Shown piece by piece: positions 50,603 to 61,076 of a DNA stretch of 64,000 bases; position 1 is the stretch's first letter, and each line of letters begins with the position of its first letter. Source of the stretch: Nocardia huaxiensis (GTDB taxonomy: Bacteria > Actinomycetota > Actinomycetes > Mycobacteriales > Mycobacteriaceae). Under the pieces are notes generated by a model, which was given only the letters and a program-made list of their open reading frames with translations, made no database searches and was not told the origin of the DNA. The position numbers and the translations under genes are program-made. The stretch covers positions 558,001 to 622,000 of the forward strand of contig NZ_CP059399.1 of assembly GCF_013744875.1 (NCBI RefSeq). Reading direction: 5' to 3'.

Positions 50603-50631
50603 CCTGTGCTGTCGATGGTCGTGCGGGGGTC

Positions 50632-51114
50632 CTATCCGGCCGCACGACCCTTGGCGATCCACGCCCGTGTGGACTTGCCGACGGACAGCCAGGCGATCAG
50701 CCCGACCAAGCCGAAAGCCCCGATCGCGGTGCCCGGCTCGTCCTCCGAGACTCCCCCGATGACCAGGCCGAGGACCATGAAGGTCAGTGTCAGTGCGCAG
50801 GCCGTCCCCAGCAGGATCTGCCCCACCTGCTGACGGCACAGCAGCAATACCGCACCGACCAGATAGAGCAGCGCCAACACCACTTGGGCACCCAGCACCA
50901 GGTACCCCCACAGGTTCGGGAACTCGAGGTCGTTGGCGGCGAAGAACTGCAAGGACGTGAACAGTCCGCCGCAGCCCACCAGGCCCGCGAGGATGGCTCC
51001 CCACACCGCCTTACCGCCCCCGGTCCAATGCCCTTCCTTCCGCGGCCGGCTCTGTTCCCACCACTCGTTCGAGTACCGCTCCGGCTTCGCCGATTCGTTC
51101 TCCGTCTGTTCCAT
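50632..51114 (-). CDS. Four-helix membrane protein of unknown function
   Basis: 160 residues from ATG 51114 with GGAGGGG about 5 bases upstream. A polar, Trp-rich N-terminus (NEWWEQSRPRKEGHW) is followed by four hydrophobic segments (about 36-57, 67-93, 98-120 and 128-147). It resembles small DUF-type actinobacterial membrane proteins, but I cannot name the family. It is convergent with gatD and divergent from the oxidase gene. The 155-base gap 51115-51269 contains no recognised motif. Confidence 0.75.
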   Translation of the reverse strand: MEQTENESAKPERYSNEWWEQSRPRKEGHWTGGGKAVWGAILAGLVGCGGLFTSLQFFAANDLEFPNLWGYLVLGAQVVLALLYLVGAVLLLCRQQVGQILLGTACALTLTFMVLGLVIGGVSEDEPGTAIGAFGLVGLIAWLSVGKSTRAWIAKGRAAG

Positions 51115-51269
51115 GTCATCCCCTCCCAACTGAGACAGTTACCGCGTCTTCCTATCAGATGTCACCGACTCCGGCGTGTCAGGCTCGTGAGTCGTGAGTG
51201 ATCGTGTTGAGGGAGGGAGAACCGACCGGTAATCTCGCGCGCGGCCATACGTGATGAGGGAGGTGGCCG

Positions 51270-52913
51270 TTGCTGCGCAGGCGCGCCGTGTTGAAGGCTG
51301 CCGGAATGGCGGGACTCCTGGCCGGAATGGGGTCGGGTGCCGCTGTGCGCGGCGCCGGGCAGGCCCATGCCGACTTGCTGTGGAATGCGCTGTTCCAGGC
51401 TTGGGTGCCGGAAATCTTTGCGGTTCCGGCGGATCCGCCGGAGCATTCGGAAGCCATTGTCATCGGGTCCGGGTTCGGGGCCGCGGTGACCGCGCTGCGA
51501 CTGGCCGAGGCCGGAGTGCGGAACACCGTGCTGGAGCGCGGATCTCGCTGGCCCAATGATCCGTGGCGGGAGATTTTCACCGGCGACGATCTGCCGGACG
51601 GGCGCGGGTTCTGGCATCGCACGAGCTTCACCGGCGTCACCAAGGTGCCCATGCGGTTCGCGGACTTCGGTGGCGTGCTGGACGTGACCGAGTATCCGGG
51701 CATCGACGTATGGCGGGCGGCGGCGGTCGGCGGCGGGTCGATCGTGTTCACCGGCGCCATGGTCGCGCCGCCGAAGCACTTGTTCGACAGCGTTTTCCAC
51801 GGTGTCGTCGACTACGACGAACTGGATCGCCTGTACTACCCGCGCGTGCGCCAGATGCTGCGGCTGAGCACCATGCCCGCCGACATCTACAACTCCGCGC
51901 CCTTCACGCATTCGCGGCTCTGGGATCAGCAGGTGCGCGCCGCGGGATACGAACCGGTGGCGAACGATTCGATCTACAACTGGGATGTGCTGCGCGCCGA
52001 ACTGGCCGGCAACTCCCGGCCCTCGGCCACCGCGTCCCGCAGCAACCTCGGCAATTCCAACGGCGCGAAGTTCGACCTGAACCAGAACTACCTGCGCTAC
52101 GCGGAGGCGACCGGCAGGTCCACGATCTACCCGGGCCACCAGGTGGAGTCGATCGGCCAGGACGCCAACGGCAAATACGTCGTCACGGTCACCAAGCTGG
52201 CCCCGACCGGCCAGGTGTACTCCACCCGCACCCTCACCTGCGATCGCCTGTTCCTCGGCGCGGGCTCCATCGGCACCTCCGAGCTGCTGGTGCGCGCGCA
52301 GGCCACCGGCTCGCTGCCGCACCTCAACGAGCACATCGGCGACGGCTGGGGCACCAACGGCGATGTGGTGCTGGCCCGCAGCGTCAGCTCGCTGTCCAGC
52401 ACCGGCGGCGGCGTGGCCAGCGCCAGCCGCATCCTGGACGAGTCCGGTATGCCGCTGCACCTCGAAAACTGGTTCGTCCCAGGCATTCCGGTGGACACCG
52501 GCGCGGTCGCCTCGCTCGGCATCGTGCTGGATCCGACCCGCGCCCGCTTCGGCTACGACCGCGCCCGCAATGCGGTCGGCCTCACCTGGCCGCGCGCCGC
52601 ACAGGACGCCGTGGTCGCCGCCTGCCGCGCCGTGGACGACCGAATCGCCCAGCGCTCGGGCTCTCTCGTGGATTACACGCCCATCGGCTACGACGCCAAT
52701 GCCGTCTTCACCGCGCACCCGCTCGGTGGCGCGGTGCTGGGCCGGGCCACCGACGCCTACGGCCGCGTCCACGGCCACCCGGGCCTGTACGTCATGGACG
52801 GCGCCGCCATCCCCGGCAGCACCGCCACCGCGAACCCGTCCCTCACCATCGCCGCCATCGCCGAACGCAATATCGAGGCCATCCTCCGCGCGGGCGGCCC
52901 GCACGGCCCGTAA
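51270..52913 (+). CDS. Tat-exported GMC-family flavoprotein, cholesterol-oxidase-like
   Basis: 547 residues from TTG 51270. GGAGG stands 6 bases upstream, and the first codons encode a twin-arginine signal (LRRRAVLKAAGMAGLLAG), both of which support this unusual start. The FAD fold is AIVIGSGFGAAVTALRLAEA near residue 64, and the C-terminal family end is HPLGGAVLGRATD and IPGSTATANPSLTIAAIAE, holding the active-site His and Asn positions of class I cholesterol oxidases. It therefore probably oxidises cholesterol or another 3-hydroxysteroid outside the cell. Length agrees with Rhodococcus/Nocardia cholesterol oxidase. A terminator-like hairpin follows. No other sterol genes are in the window. 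Confidence 0.83.
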   Translation: MLRRRAVLKAAGMAGLLAGMGSGAAVRGAGQAHADLLWNALFQAWVPEIFAVPADPPEHSEAIVIGSGFGAAVTALRLAEAGVRNTVLERGSRWPNDPWREIFTGDDLPDGRGFWHRTSFTGVTKVPMRFADFGGVLDVTEYPGIDVWRAAAVGGGSIVFTGAMVAPPKHLFDSVFHGVVDYDELDRLYYPRVRQMLRLSTMPADIYNSAPFTHSRLWDQQVRAAGYEPVANDSIYNWDVLRAELAGNSRPSATASRSNLGNSNGAKFDLNQNYLRYAEATGRSTIYPGHQVESIGQDANGKYVVTVTKLAPTGQVYSTRTLTCDRLFLGAGSIGTSELLVRAQATGSLPHLNEHIGDGWGTNGDVVLARSVSSLSSTGGGVASASRILDESGMPLHLENWFVPGIPVDTGAVASLGIVLDPTRARFGYDRARNAVGLTWPRAAQDAVVAACRAVDDRIAQRSGSLVDYTPIGYDANAVFTAHPLGGAVLGRATDAYGRVHGHPGLYVMDGAAIPGSTATANPSLTIAAIAERNIEAILRAGGPHGP

Positions 52914-52922
52914 ACAGGTACT

Positions 52923-52954
52923 CCACAAGGGGAATTCACCCTGTGGATAGTTTT
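52923..52954 (+). terminator. Intrinsic terminator after the cholesterol-oxidase-like gene
   Basis: CCACAAGGG (52923-52931) pairs with CCCTGTGG (52939-52946) with one bulged A, followed by ATAGTTTT. Confidence 0.65.
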
Positions 52955-53065
52955 CCGCGCAGCAGCAATCCGCGCGGCAGTGATTACGATCGGGACGCCT
53001 TTCCCGCGTACGGGCTCGCTCGCTATTAACCTCGGCGGGGCCGTTCGATGAGGAAGGGGTCCGTC

Positions 53066-53848
53066 GTGAGCCATCTCAGCGCTCCGGAGCCGGACGAGTA
53101 TCCGCGCAAGCCGCCGGTGCTGTGGACGGACTTCGTCATGCTCGGCCTGGCCATCGTCTCGGTCGGGCTGATCGTGTGGGTGTCGTTCTTCCAGGTCCCG
53201 GAATCGACCTATCGCGCGGTCGTGATCGCCGACTGGACCATTTGCGCGATCTTTGCCGCCGAGTTCCTCTGGCGCTGGCGTCGGGAGGGCTGGTCGTGGA
53301 CCTTCCCATTCATCTACTGGTACGAGGTCCTGGGCATGATCCCGGTGACCAGCCCGTTCTTCCGCGGCTTCCGGCTGCTGCGCATCGTGGTGATCATGGT
53401 TCGCCTGGCCCGGGTGGCGGACCGGGTGTTCGGCGATCGCGTCACCGCCGCGGTCGTGAACCGTTTCGTCGGCACGATCGTCGAGACCATCAAGCGCCCG
53501 GTCACCATGGCCGTGCTGGACGAGGTCGCCGAGGTGTTGCGCACCGGTCACTACACGCGGAACATCGCGAATGCCCTGGAGGAGAATCGCGGTGAGATGG
53601 ATCAGATGATCCTGGAACTCATCCGCGCCGATCCGCAGCTGGGCCGCGTCCGCTATCTCCCCTTCCACGAGGAGATCATTCGCGGCATCGCCGATGCCAG
53701 TTTCCGCATCGTCTTCCAGGTGCTGGCCGACCCGCGCACCGATGAACTGGTCGCGGATGTGTTGCGGGAGAACATCGATCAGATGCGCGATGCCGTCAAT
53801 GAGGGTGTACGCGTGCCGGAATCAGTGAACCACAGACACTTTCCCTGA
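53066..53848 (+). CDS. Voltage-sensor-like membrane protein without a pore
   Basis: 260 residues from GTG 53066, chosen because AGGAAGGGG lies 6 bases upstream; an in-frame ATG at 53048 is possible. Four N-terminal helices look like a voltage-sensor domain: S1 LWTDFVMLGLAIVSVGLIVW, S2 IADWTICAIFAAEFLWRW with the usual D/F/E pattern, a third helix near WYEVLGMIPV, and an Arg-spaced S4 GFRLLRIVVIMVRLARVADR. No selectivity filter (TVGYGD-like) or S5-S6 pair follows. Instead there is a ~130-residue soluble helical domain (DEVAEVLRTGHYTRN, LADPRTDELVADVL). It may be a proton channel-like or voltage-controlled regulator. Function unknown. Confidence 0.75.
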   Translation: MSHLSAPEPDEYPRKPPVLWTDFVMLGLAIVSVGLIVWVSFFQVPESTYRAVVIADWTICAIFAAEFLWRWRREGWSWTFPFIYWYEVLGMIPVTSPFFRGFRLLRIVVIMVRLARVADRVFGDRVTAAVVNRFVGTIVETIKRPVTMAVLDEVAEVLRTGHYTRNIANALEENRGEMDQMILELIRADPQLGRVRYLPFHEEIIRGIADASFRIVFQVLADPRTDELVADVLRENIDQMRDAVNEGVRVPESVNHRHFP

Positions 53849-53862
53849 TTCCGGCTCCGGCG

Positions 53863-55089
53863 TCAGGCGTGCTGCCCGTGCCGGATCTCGTCCCGGGGTT
53901 CGGCGTGCCGCACGGTCTCCCAGGCGATGATGACCGCCAGCACGCCGCACAGCAGGCCCAGCGCGGCCATGGCGGGCAGCTGCGCCGCCACCGGGATGAG
54001 CAGCACCAGCAGCAGCGCCGCGATCACCCGCTGCACGCTGAGCTGCCGCGTCGCGTAGTGCTTGAACCCCACCAGCGCGAGCAGATACACCGCGACGCCG
54101 CCGTACAGGCAGTACAGCGGAATCCCGGTGAGCGCGTCGGACAGCGAGTGCCCGCCGCCCTCGCCCACGTAGTTGAGCACCTTCTTCAAGCCGAGCGAGA
54201 GCGCGATGATGCCGCCGATCATCGGAAAGTGCCAGTAGGTGTAGCAGTTTCGCGCGATCTGGATCTTGCGTTCGCCGGTGGCGTGGTGCAGTTCGTGTTC
54301 CACGGCGAGCGCCGCGACATCGAAGTACGCCCACCACAGCAGCCCGGAGACGGCCAGCCCCAGCATGCTTCCGACCACGATGGGCCAGGCCACCGGCAGC
54401 CCGGCCACGCCGATGCCGATGGACACAATGGATTCGCCCAGCGCCACGATGATGATGAGCCCGTACCGTTCGGCGAAGTGCTTGGCGGAGTTGAGCCGCC
54501 ATTCGTTGCCCGCGAACATGGTCCAGGCCATGTCGCCGGCGAGCGCCGCGAACCACAGTGCGATCTGCACCTTGTCGTGGTTGAACGCGCCGATGAGCAG
54601 CAGGGTGCCGGCGATGGTCAACGACCCCGAGGCCCAGCGGATCACCTGCCGCCGCAGTTGTTCGTCATCGGCGCTGGCGAGCCAGAACATGGCCAGGTGC
54701 ACGAAGCGCACGACGAGGTAGGCGATTACGAAGACCAGCGGCCCGTACCAGCCGCCGGGCAGGTCGTGGAAGGCCTCGGGGATGGTGAGCGCGATGACGA
54801 AGGTCGCGCCCATGGCGATGAAAAGGGCTATGCGGGCGAGGCCCTCGTCGGCTTTGACGACATTGCCGAGCCACGAGTAGGCGATCCACGCCCACCACAG
54901 CAGCATGAGGATGAGGAGGGCTTTGGTGAGGCCGAGCGGGGTGGCGTCGTGGGCGGCGAGGTCGGTGACCATGGTGAAGGCGAAGACCACCACCAGATCG
55001 AAGAAGAGTTCCAGCTGTGTGACCGAGGCATTCTCGGCCACCGGGATGAATCGGGATCGGGATCGGGGCGCACCGGGCATGTGGGACAT
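53863..55089 (-). CDS. Low temperature requirement A (LtrA) family membrane protein
   Basis: 408 residues from ATG 55089; a TTG at 55110 is an upstream alternative. About ten to twelve transmembrane helices. The LtrA family start is evident (SVTQLELFFDLVVVFAFTMV), with internal GNEWRLNSAKHFAERYGLI and IVALGESIVSIGIGVA. The molecular function of LtrA proteins is not established. The gene converges on the voltage-sensor-like gene with 14 bases between stops. Confidence 0.87.
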   Translation of the reverse strand: MSHMPGAPRSRSRFIPVAENASVTQLELFFDLVVVFAFTMVTDLAAHDATPLGLTKALLILMLLWWAWIAYSWLGNVVKADEGLARIALFIAMGATFVIALTIPEAFHDLPGGWYGPLVFVIAYLVVRFVHLAMFWLASADDEQLRRQVIRWASGSLTIAGTLLLIGAFNHDKVQIALWFAALAGDMAWTMFAGNEWRLNSAKHFAERYGLIIIVALGESIVSIGIGVAGLPVAWPIVVGSMLGLAVSGLLWWAYFDVAALAVEHELHHATGERKIQIARNCYTYWHFPMIGGIIALSLGLKKVLNYVGEGGGHSLSDALTGIPLYCLYGGVAVYLLALVGFKHYATRQLSVQRVIAALLLVLLIPVAAQLPAMAALGLLCGVLAVIIAWETVRHAEPRDEIRHGQHA

Positions 55090-55145
55090 AGTGCAATGCC
55101 CAGGACGCAAACCGCTCGGTATCCGAGGCGTGTTCGCCGATAGCG

Positions 55146-55709
55146 TCAGGCGGTGCCGAATCCCGGTTCGAAGCCGCGACCGTAGTGCTGCTGCGGCTGG
55201 TAGGTAGCGGGCTCGTAGCCGACGGGTTCGGCGTACGGCATTTCCGCGGCCTCGGGATCGGTCAGATCGATGCCGTGCACGGATTCGACGAAGGCGATGA
55301 AGTTCTCCACCATGACCTCGCCCTCGCGCCGCGCGGTGCGCTTGAGCAGCATGCCGGGCGCGGGAATCGGCAGGTAGATCTCGGAGTGGTACCAGACCTC
55401 GGTGGCCCCGTCGGGGGTTTCGGCGAGCTCGAAGAAGCCCTCGCCACCGGCTCCGGCGCTGCTCTCGGTGACCTTCCAGGACACGCGATCATCGGTGCAC
55501 ACGTACTCGACGACCTGTCGGTCGGGCCGTCCCATGACGTTGGCGGAGACGTACACCCGCTTCGGCCGGCCGTGCTTGTCGCGCCCGGCGACCCGCACAT
55601 CCTGATGGGAGGGTGACCAATCGGGCAGCTGCTCGACCATGAGCAACGCCTCCATCACCTGATCCGGGTCGATGTCGATGACGAATCGGTGATCAGTTTT
55701 CGTACGCAT
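55146..55709 (-). CDS. SRPBCC-family (polyketide cyclase-like) protein
   Basis: 187 residues from ATG 55709. A START/Bet v 1 fold covers about residues 1-145: RFVIDIDPDQVMEALLMVEQ, LPDWSPSHQDVRVAGRD, DRVSWKVTES and TEVWYHSEIYLPIPAPG. A Tyr/Pro/Glu-rich tail ends QQHYGRGFEPGFGTA. It is related to mycobacterial MxaD-like ligand-binding proteins. No catalytic residues can be assigned. Of the 165-base gap upstream (55710-55874), the distal part is AT-rich with an inverted repeat TTCGGAA-N13-TTCCGAA (55833-55859), which might terminate the DUF1918 gene. Confidence 0.82.
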   Translation of the reverse strand: MRTKTDHRFVIDIDPDQVMEALLMVEQLPDWSPSHQDVRVAGRDKHGRPKRVYVSANVMGRPDRQVVEYVCTDDRVSWKVTESSAGAGGEGFFELAETPDGATEVWYHSEIYLPIPAPGMLLKRTARREGEVMVENFIAFVESVHGIDLTDPEAAEMPYAEPVGYEPATYQPQQHYGRGFEPGFGTA

Positions 55710-55874
55710 GCAAAACCCTCCAGCTTCGGGAGCCGATTGTGACCAGCGTCGCTCTGAGAGTCAACTGTGCTCGAGGTCGCTGGAAGGCTGCCCGTTTGGC
55801 CGGTTTCGCGAATATCCCTGGTGGCCAACATGTTCGGAAAAAAACTAGTCGGTTCCGAAAAATTTGGGAAATGG

Positions 55875-56060
55875 TCACTCAGCGGGCATGACGACGGCGT
55901 CCGGTCCGGGGAACACCAGGCTCTCGTGACCGTCCGGGAAGCGCACCACGAACGGTGGCGAACCGTCCGCGCCGCGCACTTCGACGATCTCCGCGGTGTG
56001 GTCGGACAGTCCTACGGTTCGCCCGTGTACGACAAGCCGGTCACCGACATTCGCTCGCAT
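55875..56060 (-). CDS. DUF1918 protein
   Basis: 61 residues from ATG 56060, the usual length. The single SH3-like DUF1918 domain is evident from MRANVGDRLVVHGRTVG, AEIVEVRGADGSPPFVVRF and DGHESLVFPGPDAVV. This family is confined largely to actinobacteria and has no proven function. It lies 31 bases after the tetR stop on the same strand, with a CRP-like dyad between them, so it may have its own promoter. Confidence 0.88.
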   Translation of the reverse strand: MRANVGDRLVVHGRTVGLSDHTAEIVEVRGADGSPPFVVRFPDGHESLVFPGPDAVVMPAE

Positions 56061-56080
56061 GATTCGAATTATTCGCCGAT

Positions 56081-56096
56081 CGTGATGCACATCACA
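56081..56096. promoter_or_regulatory. CRP/GlxR-type dyad upstream of the DUF1918 gene
   Basis: CGTGA-TGCACA-TCACA differs from TGTGA-N6-TCACA only at the first base. It overlaps the stop codon of the tetR gene (56092-56094) and lies 20 bases before the DUF1918 ATG on the minus strand. Confidence 0.5.
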
Positions 56097-56688
56097 AGGT
56101 TTCCGGGATCGCGCGCTCGACGGCCGTGCGCACCAGCTCCTTGCTCTGCTCCTCGGTGAAAATGCCTGGGAGCGTGAGCCGTTCGACGATGAGCCAGTTC
56201 AGGGCCAGGTAGAGCAGTACAACCGAGTCCTGGTCGCCGGGCAGTCCGGATTCCAGATGGTTGCGGATATTGAACTCGAGATCCGCGCGCACCCGCTCGG
56301 TGAGCACCGCTTGGAGTTCCGGCCGCCGCGTGGCCTCCAGGCGCAGTTCCAGCAGGGCGAGGTAGCCGGTGCGGAAGGCGGTGATGCGCCCGACGGTCTC
56401 CTCCATGAGTTCGGTGATGTGCTCGCGGGTGCGCGGGCCCGCGTGGACCATCTCCACGGCCGTTTCCACGGGAATCAGCCGCTCGTAGAACCGGTTTCCG
56501 GCCTGCACGAGCAATTCGTCCCGGTTCGGGAAGTAGTTGGAGGCCGTGCCCGCGGGCACCCCTGCCTCCTTGTCGACCGCGCGGAAGGTGAGCCCGCGGG
56601 CCCCGTCACGTGCGAGAACTTCGATCGCGGCGTCGATGAGACCCTGCCGCCGTTCGGGATTCGTACGAACCACTTGACACCACTCCAT
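56092..56688 (-). CDS. TetR-family transcriptional regulator
   Basis: 198 residues from ATG 56688, with a GTG six codons in as an alternative. The N-terminal helix-turn-helix is clear (RQGLIDAAIEVLARDGARGL, then VPAGTASNYFPNRDELL). The C-terminal helical ligand domain (ITAFRTGYLALLELRLEAT) is of the TetR_C type found in repressors of detoxification genes. It is divergent from the RibD-C/DHFR-like reductase gene, whose promoter runs through this gene's first codons, so repression of that gene and of itself is likely. The ligand is unknown. Confidence 0.9.
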   Translation of the reverse strand: MEWCQVVRTNPERRQGLIDAAIEVLARDGARGLTFRAVDKEAGVPAGTASNYFPNRDELLVQAGNRFYERLIPVETAVEMVHAGPRTREHITELMEETVGRITAFRTGYLALLELRLEATRRPELQAVLTERVRADLEFNIRNHLESGLPGDQDSVVLLYLALNWLIVERLTLPGIFTEEQSKELVRTAVERAIPETL

Positions 56689-56703
56689 CTGTAGTACTAT
56701 GTT
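56674..56703 (+). promoter_or_regulatory. Sigma-70-type promoter of the dihydrofolate-reductase-like gene
   Basis: TTGACA (56674-56679), an 18-base spacer and TATGTT (56698-56703) give a near-consensus housekeeping promoter. It overlaps the 5' end of the divergent tetR gene, so a repressor bound here could control both. Confidence 0.65.
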
Positions 56704-56746
56704 GAGACCACTTCAAGCAGAGTACAACAAACGAGGCGGTAATCAG

Positions 56747-57325
56747 ATGCGAAACCTCACCTACTTCGTCGGTATGTCGCTCGACGGCTACATCGCCGCC
56801 CCGGACGGTGACATCAGCTCCTACCAGGCCTCGGACGATTTCTGGGCCTGGCTGGCGGCCTCCTACCCGGAGACGCTGCCGGCGCACGCCCGGCCGCACT
56901 TCGGCGTGGCGGCCGACGCGCCGAACGTGCACTTCGACACCCTGATCATGGGTCGCGGCACCTACGAGCCTGCCCTGCAGGTCGGTATCACCAGCCCGTA
57001 CCCGCACGTCAAGCAGTACATCGTCTCGACCACTCTCGGAAAGATCGACGATCCCGCGGTCGAGCTGGTCGAGTCCGATCCGGTCGGCCTGGTTCAGCGC
57101 CTGAAAAAAGAAGACGGCATGGACATCTGGCTCGCGGGCGGTGGCAAATTCGCCGCGCAGCTGATCGACGAGATCGACGAACTCGTCATCAAGAGCTACC
57201 CGGTGGTGCTGGGCGACGGCGTCAAAGCGTTCGCCGACAACTTCCGGCCCACCCAGTTCGAGCTGGTCAAGCGCGAGAACTTCGACAACGGCACCCAGGT
57301 CAGCTGGTTCCGCCGCCGCGTCTGA
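56747..57325 (+). CDS. Dihydrofolate reductase / RibD C-terminal-like oxidoreductase
   Basis: 192 residues from ATG 56747 (GAGGCGG upstream). DHFR-like fold: LTYFVGMSLDGYIAAPDGDI at the start, TLIMGRGTYEPALQVG in the middle, and IWLAGGGKFAAQLIDEIDEL with VVLGDGVKAF toward the end. These are the NADPH-binding features of the RibD-C family. It is not the folate-pathway enzyme itself, since the family usually has other reductase substrates. It is divergent from a TetR regulator and probably induced by that regulator's ligand. Confidence 0.87.
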   Translation: MRNLTYFVGMSLDGYIAAPDGDISSYQASDDFWAWLAASYPETLPAHARPHFGVAADAPNVHFDTLIMGRGTYEPALQVGITSPYPHVKQYIVSTTLGKIDDPAVELVESDPVGLVQRLKKEDGMDIWLAGGGKFAAQLIDEIDELVIKSYPVVLGDGVKAFADNFRPTQFELVKRENFDNGTQVSWFRRRV

Positions 57326-57461
57326 TCCGGCGCACTTCCGGTCCCCTCGCCCTCATCGGCGATTTCACGAAAGGCGGTCACCCCCATGCGAAAGCAGACC
57401 AAGACCTACCCCAATGGAATTCAGCAGCACCTCGCCGGCCGTCCGGCCCGCACCCGCGCGG

Positions 57462-57881
57462 TCAGCTCGGGTCGCGCAGGAAGGAAAGCCGTATCTGCCG
57501 GTGCGGGTTATCGACGTTGAGGTCGACGAACGCCACCGACTGCCAGGTGCCCAGGGCCATGCGGCCGCCGAGGACCGGAATGGTGGCGTAGGGCGCGATC
57601 AGCGCGGGCATGACGTGCGAGCGTCCGTGCCCGCGCGAGCCGTGCGCGTGCCGCCAGCGGTCGTCGGCGGGCAGCAGCTCGCGCAGGGCGGCGAGCAGAT
57701 CGTCGTCGCTGCTCGCACCCAGTTCCATGACGGCGATGCCGGCGGTGGCGTGCGGCACGAAGACGTTCAGCAGGCCGTCGCCGTCGCCGGCCGCCTCGTC
57801 CAGGAAGGCGGCGCACTGCGGGGTGATGTCCTGGACCACCTCGGTGTGGCCCGTGATGAGATCGATGACCGTGCTCTTCAT
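57462..57881 (-). CDS. YjbQ/UPF0047 family protein
   Basis: 139 residues from ATG 57881. Family marks: GLLNVFVPHATAGIAVMELG with a conserved His, the His-rich RWRHAHGSRGHGRSHVMPAL and the C-terminal GRMALGTWQSVAFVDLN. E. coli YjbQ has weak thiamine-phosphate-synthase activity, but the physiological role is unsettled. The 136-base region to its left (57326-57461) carries no convincing gene. Confidence 0.9.
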   Translation of the reverse strand: MKSTVIDLITGHTEVVQDITPQCAAFLDEAAGDGDGLLNVFVPHATAGIAVMELGASSDDDLLAALRELLPADDRWRHAHGSRGHGRSHVMPALIAPYATIPVLGGRMALGTWQSVAFVDLNVDNPHRQIRLSFLRDPS

Positions 57882-58027
57882 GGATGGCCTCCCGTGCCAG
57901 TGAGCTTGCCGCCCCGCCCAATTCGTGATTTACGCCAACATAACGGGAGGTGGCGGCAAATCCGGTGGACCCTGGCCGGTAACCTTGTGGGTCGGTAGCA
58001 GCAGTTTGTCGATCTTGGAGGATTTCC

Positions 58028-60333
<2,306 letters not shown>

Positions 60334-60348
60334 GCAGATTTCGTGATC

Positions 60349-60393
60349 GAAGCCGTCCGTTCCGAATATAACGGACGGCTTCTTTCTTTATTT
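60349..60393 (+). terminator. Strong intrinsic terminator of ask-asd
   Basis: GAAGCCGTCCGTT and AACGGACGGCTTC pair over 13 bases around CCGAATAT, followed by TTCTTTATTTG. It is the best U-tract terminator in the window. Confidence 0.92.
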
Positions 60394-60436
60394 GCCCGAG
60401 ATTTGCGCTAACGGATGCGCTAACTCGGATTTTTGT

Positions 60437-60637
60437 TCAATCTGCCCAAAGTTCGGCGCAGGGGAGCGGCGGAAGATCAACTTCTGCATGTCCTTTGATG
60501 GTCACTTCAATACTGTGCGGTCTCAAATGCGCCGCCAGCCGTTCCGCGATGTCGATCTCGGCGCGGTACTCCAAGATCATCCCGCACGGAAAACGCAGGC
60601 GCACATGCACTTCCCGAGTTTCCGGGCGGGCGGTCAT
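60437..60637 (-). CDS. Small protein of unknown function, second gene of a two-gene unit
   Basis: 66 residues from ATG 60637, whose first bases overlap the stop of the gene upstream (ATGA). The content (REVHVRLRFPCGMILEYRAE, then HLRPHSIEVTIKGHAEVDLP) suggests a small alpha/beta fold with no membrane segment. Family not recognised. The longer open frame upstream is rejected because it is Arg-rich and lies over the partner gene. Confidence 0.6.
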   Translation of the reverse strand: MTARPETREVHVRLRFPCGMILEYRAEIDIAERLAAHLRPHSIEVTIKGHAEVDLPPLPCAELWAD

Positions 60638-60843
60638 CGCTCGTGTGCGCGGTGCGCGGGAGCGTGACTCTTCGAGGTTGAGCGGGGGATTCCCTCGCGT
60701 TCGAGCCGATCCGCGATGCTCTGCACCGTCGGCCCTTGCAGAGGGCTGGAATACTTGGCGGCGAGGATCGCGCACGCCGCGAACCACATTGCCGCACCGC
60801 CGATTACGGCACCTAGTAGGAAGTAAACCAGTTCGCCGGCCAT
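60634..60843 (-). CDS. Small single-helix membrane protein
   Basis: 69 residues from ATG 60843 with GAGG upstream. N-terminal hydrophobic helix (about 3-26, ELVYFLLGAVIGGAAMWFAA), then a polar part (SIADRLEREGIPRSTSKS). It is translationally coupled to the small protein downstream and divergent from the XRE-TPR regulator gene. Such pairs of small genes beside a TPR-containing XRE regulator recall the developmental or signalling gene sets of actinobacteria, but no family name can be given. Confidence 0.6.
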   Translation of the reverse strand: MAGELVYFLLGAVIGGAAMWFAACAILAAKYSSPLQGPTVQSIADRLEREGIPRSTSKSHAPAHRAHER

Positions 60844-61004
60844 GACCACCTCTTGTCATCCGATTCGTGCGACGGGTCCCCTACAAACGTTAAACACAGA
60901 AAAATTGCGGTGCAATAAGAAAAATCCACGTTCCATACTGTGCGCCGTAAGCTCGCCGTGTCTGGAATCCTTGTCGACAGATCCCACTCGGGAAGGAGAA
61001 GGGC

Positions 61005-61037
61005 ATGGAAGACATCGGCGAAACTAGCGGGCGGTGA
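61005..61037 (+). CDS. Possible upstream mini-ORF before the XRE regulator
   Basis: Ten codons (MEDIGETSGR) with an unusually strong ribosome binding site GGAAGGAGAAGG 1-12 bases upstream. It ends 39 bases before the regulator's own GTG. It may be a leader peptide or an accidental start. The 60844-61004 stretch upstream contains AT-rich sequence but no clear promoter hexamers. Confidence 0.35.
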   Translation: MEDIGETSGR

Positions 61038-61076
61038 CGGCCGGGAAAGCCGATCAGGCAGAAGGAGTTTGACCCG

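Noticed and set aside
53869..55143. Plus-strand frame opposite the LtrA-family gene
   Set aside because: Reads as a His/Gln/Asp-rich antisense product, whereas the minus strand encodes a clear multi-helix membrane protein.
57386..57523. 45-codon plus-strand ORF (MRKQTKTYPNGIQQH)
   Set aside because: It overlaps the 3' end of the YjbQ gene, becomes Arg/Ala-rich after 20 codons and has only a weak ribosome binding site at poor distance; possibly a gene remnant but not supportable.
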